A DNA stretch of 7,620 nt from Acidobacteriota bacterium. GTDB taxonomy: Bacteria; Acidobacteriota; UBA4820; DSQY01. The notes beneath the pieces were generated by a model. It was given only the letters and a program-made list of their open reading frames with translations. It ran no database searches and was not told where the DNA came from. Shown piece by piece: positions 5,242 to 7,620 of the stretch (within the stretch, counting starts at the first letter, position 1; the number at the start of each line of letters is the position of its first letter). The position numbers and the translations under genes are program-made. The stretch is from contig JAKAJA010000079.1 in assembly GCA_021814085.1 (NCBI GenBank), positions 1 through 7,620 on the forward strand. Reading direction: 5' to 3'.

Positions 5242-7491
5242 ATGGCCAGGATCGTATCGTTGTTGATTGCCTTCTTCGCATGCCTCTCTCTCCCGGCCGC
5301 CGGCGTGAAGTGGCATCAGCCCGCCACCAAGGCGTCCGACCCGGCCCTGACCGCAACCTACCAGCGCCTCACCGAACCCGTTCCGCTCAAGGGCCGCCAG
5401 GTCTCGGGCCTGGCCCTCGCACGACCTGGGATCAAGATCCTCATGGAAACGGGGACCCTCGGGATGGAAGACCAGCCCGTCACCAATGGGTCCAGGGGCT
5501 ACGTCTTCACCGGCAAGGCCAGGCTCGACTTCTCGGTGACGGATCCGGTGGAGCGGGCACACATGAAACTCTTCACGGGCAAAGAGGAGTGGCAGGGCCT
5601 GGAACTGGGCGCCCTCTACCTCCTGCCCACGGGGCCCTCCGACCCCTTCCAGGGGAACTTTCCGGAGCCCATGCTGGAGCCTGCCGACCTTGCCGGCCTC
5701 AAGTACGCCCTGCACTGGGATGGCCTGAGTGCCCTGGCCAATCTCCTCAACAAGGACTCCAGGAAGCCGGAGGATCTCCTCGTCCTCTTCTCCGCGGGCG
5801 GAGACCTCTGGTGCTACCGGTTCGATTCCGAACAGCCCGAGGAGGTCGCCCTCCTGAGGCTGGGCAAACCTGCTGGAACGGACGGATGGTGGTGGGATCC
5901 CGTCGTGAGTCTCCATCTCAACGGTGCGGGCGAGCTTTCCCCGGAGAATTCGGCCCGGGAGGTCAACGCCAAGTTCCGCCAAGACGTGGGGCACATCGGG
6001 CTCGACCTCGCCGTTTCCGCTTCCGGCATGGTGACCAGCGGGAAAGCCTCCCTCGCCTTCACCCCCCTCAAGCAGGGGACGGCGTGCCTCCTCTGGCTGG
6101 ATCCCATGCTCGCTGTCACCAAGGTGCATACGGGCGAAGGTGCACCCCTGCCGTTCCTCCAGATGGACTACAGCAAACTCCACGCCTCGGGCGAATGGGG
6201 GCTCCTCGTCGTCCTCCCCGAGGGTAGCCCCAAGCCGGTGGAAATCGTCGTGGAGTACGGCGGTGAACTGTTCGAGACGACCCCGCTGAGATACCTCATC
6301 CTCAAGCAGGAGGACATGTGGTACCCGAGCCTTCCCGACGCGGACGGCCAGGCTTTCGACATCTCGGTCACGGTGCCGGCCCAGTACGAGGCCCTGTCCA
6401 TCGGTGATCTGGTGGAACGGACGACGGCGGGATCGACGGCGACCTATCACTACAGGTTCTCGGACAGAAGTTCCCTGGCCACCCTCGCCGTCGGGACGCT
6501 CCGCCATTTCAAGCAGCAGGCGGACGGCGTGGCGGTGGAGGTGGCCTTCCCCGATTCCGTTTGGACGGCCGCCCACCAGACCAACGAGGAAGCCACGCGC
6601 ACCCTGATCTTCAACTGCATCAAGATCGACACGAAGCTGTACGGCCCTCCCCGATACAACAAGCTGTCCGTGGCGCTCTGCGGGTCCGGCCACGGGCGTG
6701 GATTCCCCACCCTGCTGCTCCTCTCGACCCTCTCGGACCAGTCCATGATCGCCCACGAGACGGGGCACCAGTGGTGGGGCAACATCGTGGAGCCGCTCAC
6801 GTACCGGGACGCATGGATATCCGAGGCCCTCGCCCAGCTCGCCGCCTACGACTACGCCATGGTCATCTACGGTCCCAAGAAAGTGAAGGAATCGCTCGAC
6901 CGGGTCGAACTCGACCTGGACATGTACCTCTCCTCGAGCTACAAGCCCACGTGGTCGGACGGCCCCATACTCCTCGGGGGAAGGCTCAACAACACGCTCG
7001 AGCCCATCAGCAGCTACCAGACCATCGTCTACGGCAAGGGTGCCTGGGCCATGGTGAACCTCCGCAAGATTGCCGTGGCCTCGCCGGCCCATTCTATGCA
7101 GGCCTTTTACGATGCCCTGCAGGACTTTCTGAGGACCTATTCGGGTCAGAAGGCGACCACGGCGGACTTCCAGAAGGTGATGGAGCGCCACCTTCGCATG
7201 GACCTGGGGTGGTTCTTCGACCAGTACTTCCGCCGGACCGAGATACCCAACGTCACTGTCAAGGCCCGCGCCGAGAGAACTTCTGCCGGCTGGCGGCTCG
7301 TGGCTGAAGGAACGCAGGACACGGATTTCCGCCTCTACATCCCCATACAGTTCGCCCTCGACAAGAACTCCCAGGAGGTCATCTTCAGGCTGGACGGCCG
7401 CCAGGGAAGACAGGAGTTCGACCTTCCCGGCGAACCCTCCTCGGTGAAGGTCGACGGCCTCAACGAGACCCTTGCGCGGGTGAAGTCTTAG
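5242..7491 (+). CDS. Secreted M1-like zinc metallopeptidase (gluzincin), non-canonical
   Basis: The ATG at 5242 gives 749 residues; the in-frame TTG at 5227 lacks a separate ribosome binding site. Residues 1-21 form a signal peptide (hydrophobic LLIAFFACLSLP, then an Ala-Ala-Gly cleavage-like site). Residues about 22-237 are an extra region not recognised; about 238-430 resemble the M1 beta-saddle domain; about 430-640 hold the catalytic domain. Zinc ligands are visible as H505-E-T-G-H509 and E528 (HExxH-x18-E), followed by Gln-Trp-Trp-Gly-Asn, and Y597 in VYGKG is the likely transition-state Tyr. The GxMEN aminopeptidase motif is not seen; the matching segment reads GHGRGFPTLLLL (483-494). 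A C-terminal beta-rich region follows (about 660-749). The family hydrolyses peptide bonds near the N terminus; with GxMEN missing, true aminopeptidase activity is doubtful. It should act in the periplasm or outside the cell. The gene stands alone, divergent from the AI-2E family gene. Confidence 0.88.
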   Translation: MARIVSLLIAFFACLSLPAAGVKWHQPATKASDPALTATYQRLTEPVPLKGRQVSGLALARPGIKILMETGTLGMEDQPVTNGSRGYVFTGKARLDFSVTDPVERAHMKLFTGKEEWQGLELGALYLLPTGPSDPFQGNFPEPMLEPADLAGLKYALHWDGLSALANLLNKDSRKPEDLLVLFSAGGDLWCYRFDSEQPEEVALLRLGKPAGTDGWWWDPVVSLHLNGAGELSPENSAREVNAKFRQDVGHIGLDLAVSASGMVTSGKASLAFTPLKQGTACLLWLDPMLAVTKVHTGEGAPLPFLQMDYSKLHASGEWGLLVVLPEGSPKPVEIVVEYGGELFETTPLRYLILKQEDMWYPSLPDADGQAFDISVTVPAQYEALSIGDLVERTTAGSTATYHYRFSDRSSLATLAVGTLRHFKQQADGVAVEVAFPDSVWTAAHQTNEEATRTLIFNCIKIDTKLYGPPRYNKLSVALCGSGHGRGFPTLLLLSTLSDQSMIAHETGHQWWGNIVEPLTYRDAWISEALAQLAAYDYAMVIYGPKKVKESLDRVELDLDMYLSSSYKPTWSDGPILLGGRLNNTLEPISSYQTIVYGKGAWAMVNLRKIAVASPAHSMQAFYDALQDFLRTYSGQKATTADFQKVMERHLRMDLGWFFDQYFRRTEIPNVTVKARAERTSAGWRLVAEGTQDTDFRLYIPIQFALDKNSQEVIFRLDGRQGRQEFDLPGEPSSVKVDGLNETLARVKS

Positions 7492-7495
7492 CCCA

Positions 7496-7620
7496 TCAGC
7501 GCCGCCGCGCGAATGCGAGGGTGAAGGGGACGGGCACGGCGAGGGCCAGGCAGATGGCCGCCCCCGTGGGCACGTCCCAGTGGATGGAGGCCAGGGTCCC
7601 CACGGCGCTCCCCAGGGCTC
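7496..7620 (-). CDS. Probable metal ABC transporter permease (ZnuB/MntB, ABC-3 type), C-terminal end only
   Basis: On the minus strand an open frame enters from the right edge and ends at TGA (TCA at 7496-7498), giving 40 visible residues. They read as a final membrane segment: SIHWDVPTGAA, then ICLALAVPVPFTLAF and a basic Arg-Arg-Arg end. The Ser-x-x-x-Asp-x-Pro-Thr-Gly-Ala pattern before a last hydrophobic helix is typical of the C terminus of zinc/manganese ABC permeases, which move the metal across the inner membrane with a periplasmic binding protein and an ATPase. The rest of the gene, and any znuA/znuC-like partners, would lie to the right. Only four bases separate its stop from that of the converging metallopeptidase gene, with no terminator between. 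The family call rests on a short segment, so another polytopic protein is possible. Confidence 0.55.
   Translation of the reverse strand, partial: ALGSAVGTLASIHWDVPTGAAICLALAVPVPFTLAFARRR

Noticed and set aside
5100..5243. 48-residue N-terminal extension of the AI-2E family protein
   Set aside because: The extension is not hydrophobic, would overlap the divergent gene and its promoter region, and the ATG at 5099 has a good ribosome binding site.
4675..7191. Minus-strand open frame of 838 codons lying across the metallopeptidase gene
   Set aside because: It overlaps two well-supported genes. Its translation is rich in Arg, Gly, Pro, His and Glu with no domain motif. Long antisense frames of this kind are common opposite GC-rich coding sequence.

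Overview
This is a high-GC bacterial window (mid-60s percent by eye) with GC-rich third codon positions. The organism is probably Gram-negative-like. A large glycine-rich DUF11/Ig-repeat exported protein together with a divergent secreted M1-type peptidase fits environmental phyla such as Acidobacteriota (Holophagae-like) or Myxococcota-like lineages. That placement is a guess; nothing in the window fixes the taxon.

Layout. (1) Positions 1-3796, plus strand: the 3' part of a very large gene whose start lies upstream. Its visible 1264 residues hold a glycine-rich repeat region, a DUF11-type domain split by an inserted beta-sandwich-like domain, five tandem bacterial Ig-like repeats and a unique C-terminal domain. 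(2) Positions 3797-4007: convergent intergenic region with a small UNCG-type hairpin, a strong terminator that looks bidirectional, and a striking three-way-junction inverted-repeat structure at 3906-4008. (3) Positions 4008-5099, minus strand: a complete AI-2E (PerM/YdiK) family membrane protein. (4) Positions 5100-5241: a compact divergent control region with a TATACT -10-like box facing each way. (5) Positions 5242-7491, plus strand: a secreted M1-like zinc metallopeptidase with intact HExxH-x18-E and catalytic Tyr but without the GxMEN aminopeptidase motif, and with an extra N-terminal region of about 215 residues. (6) Positions 7496-7620, minus strand: the last 40 codons of a membrane protein that looks like a metal ABC transporter permease (ZnuB/MntB, ABC-3 family).

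The four genes sit in separate transcription units (convergent, divergent, convergent), so nothing argues for a shared pathway. Two products are envelope membrane proteins and two are probably exported. The most unusual items are the structured intergenic element, the mosaic architecture of the large surface protein, and the non-canonical substrate-side motif of the metallopeptidase. No tRNA, rRNA, CRISPR array, insertion sequence or phage gene was seen.
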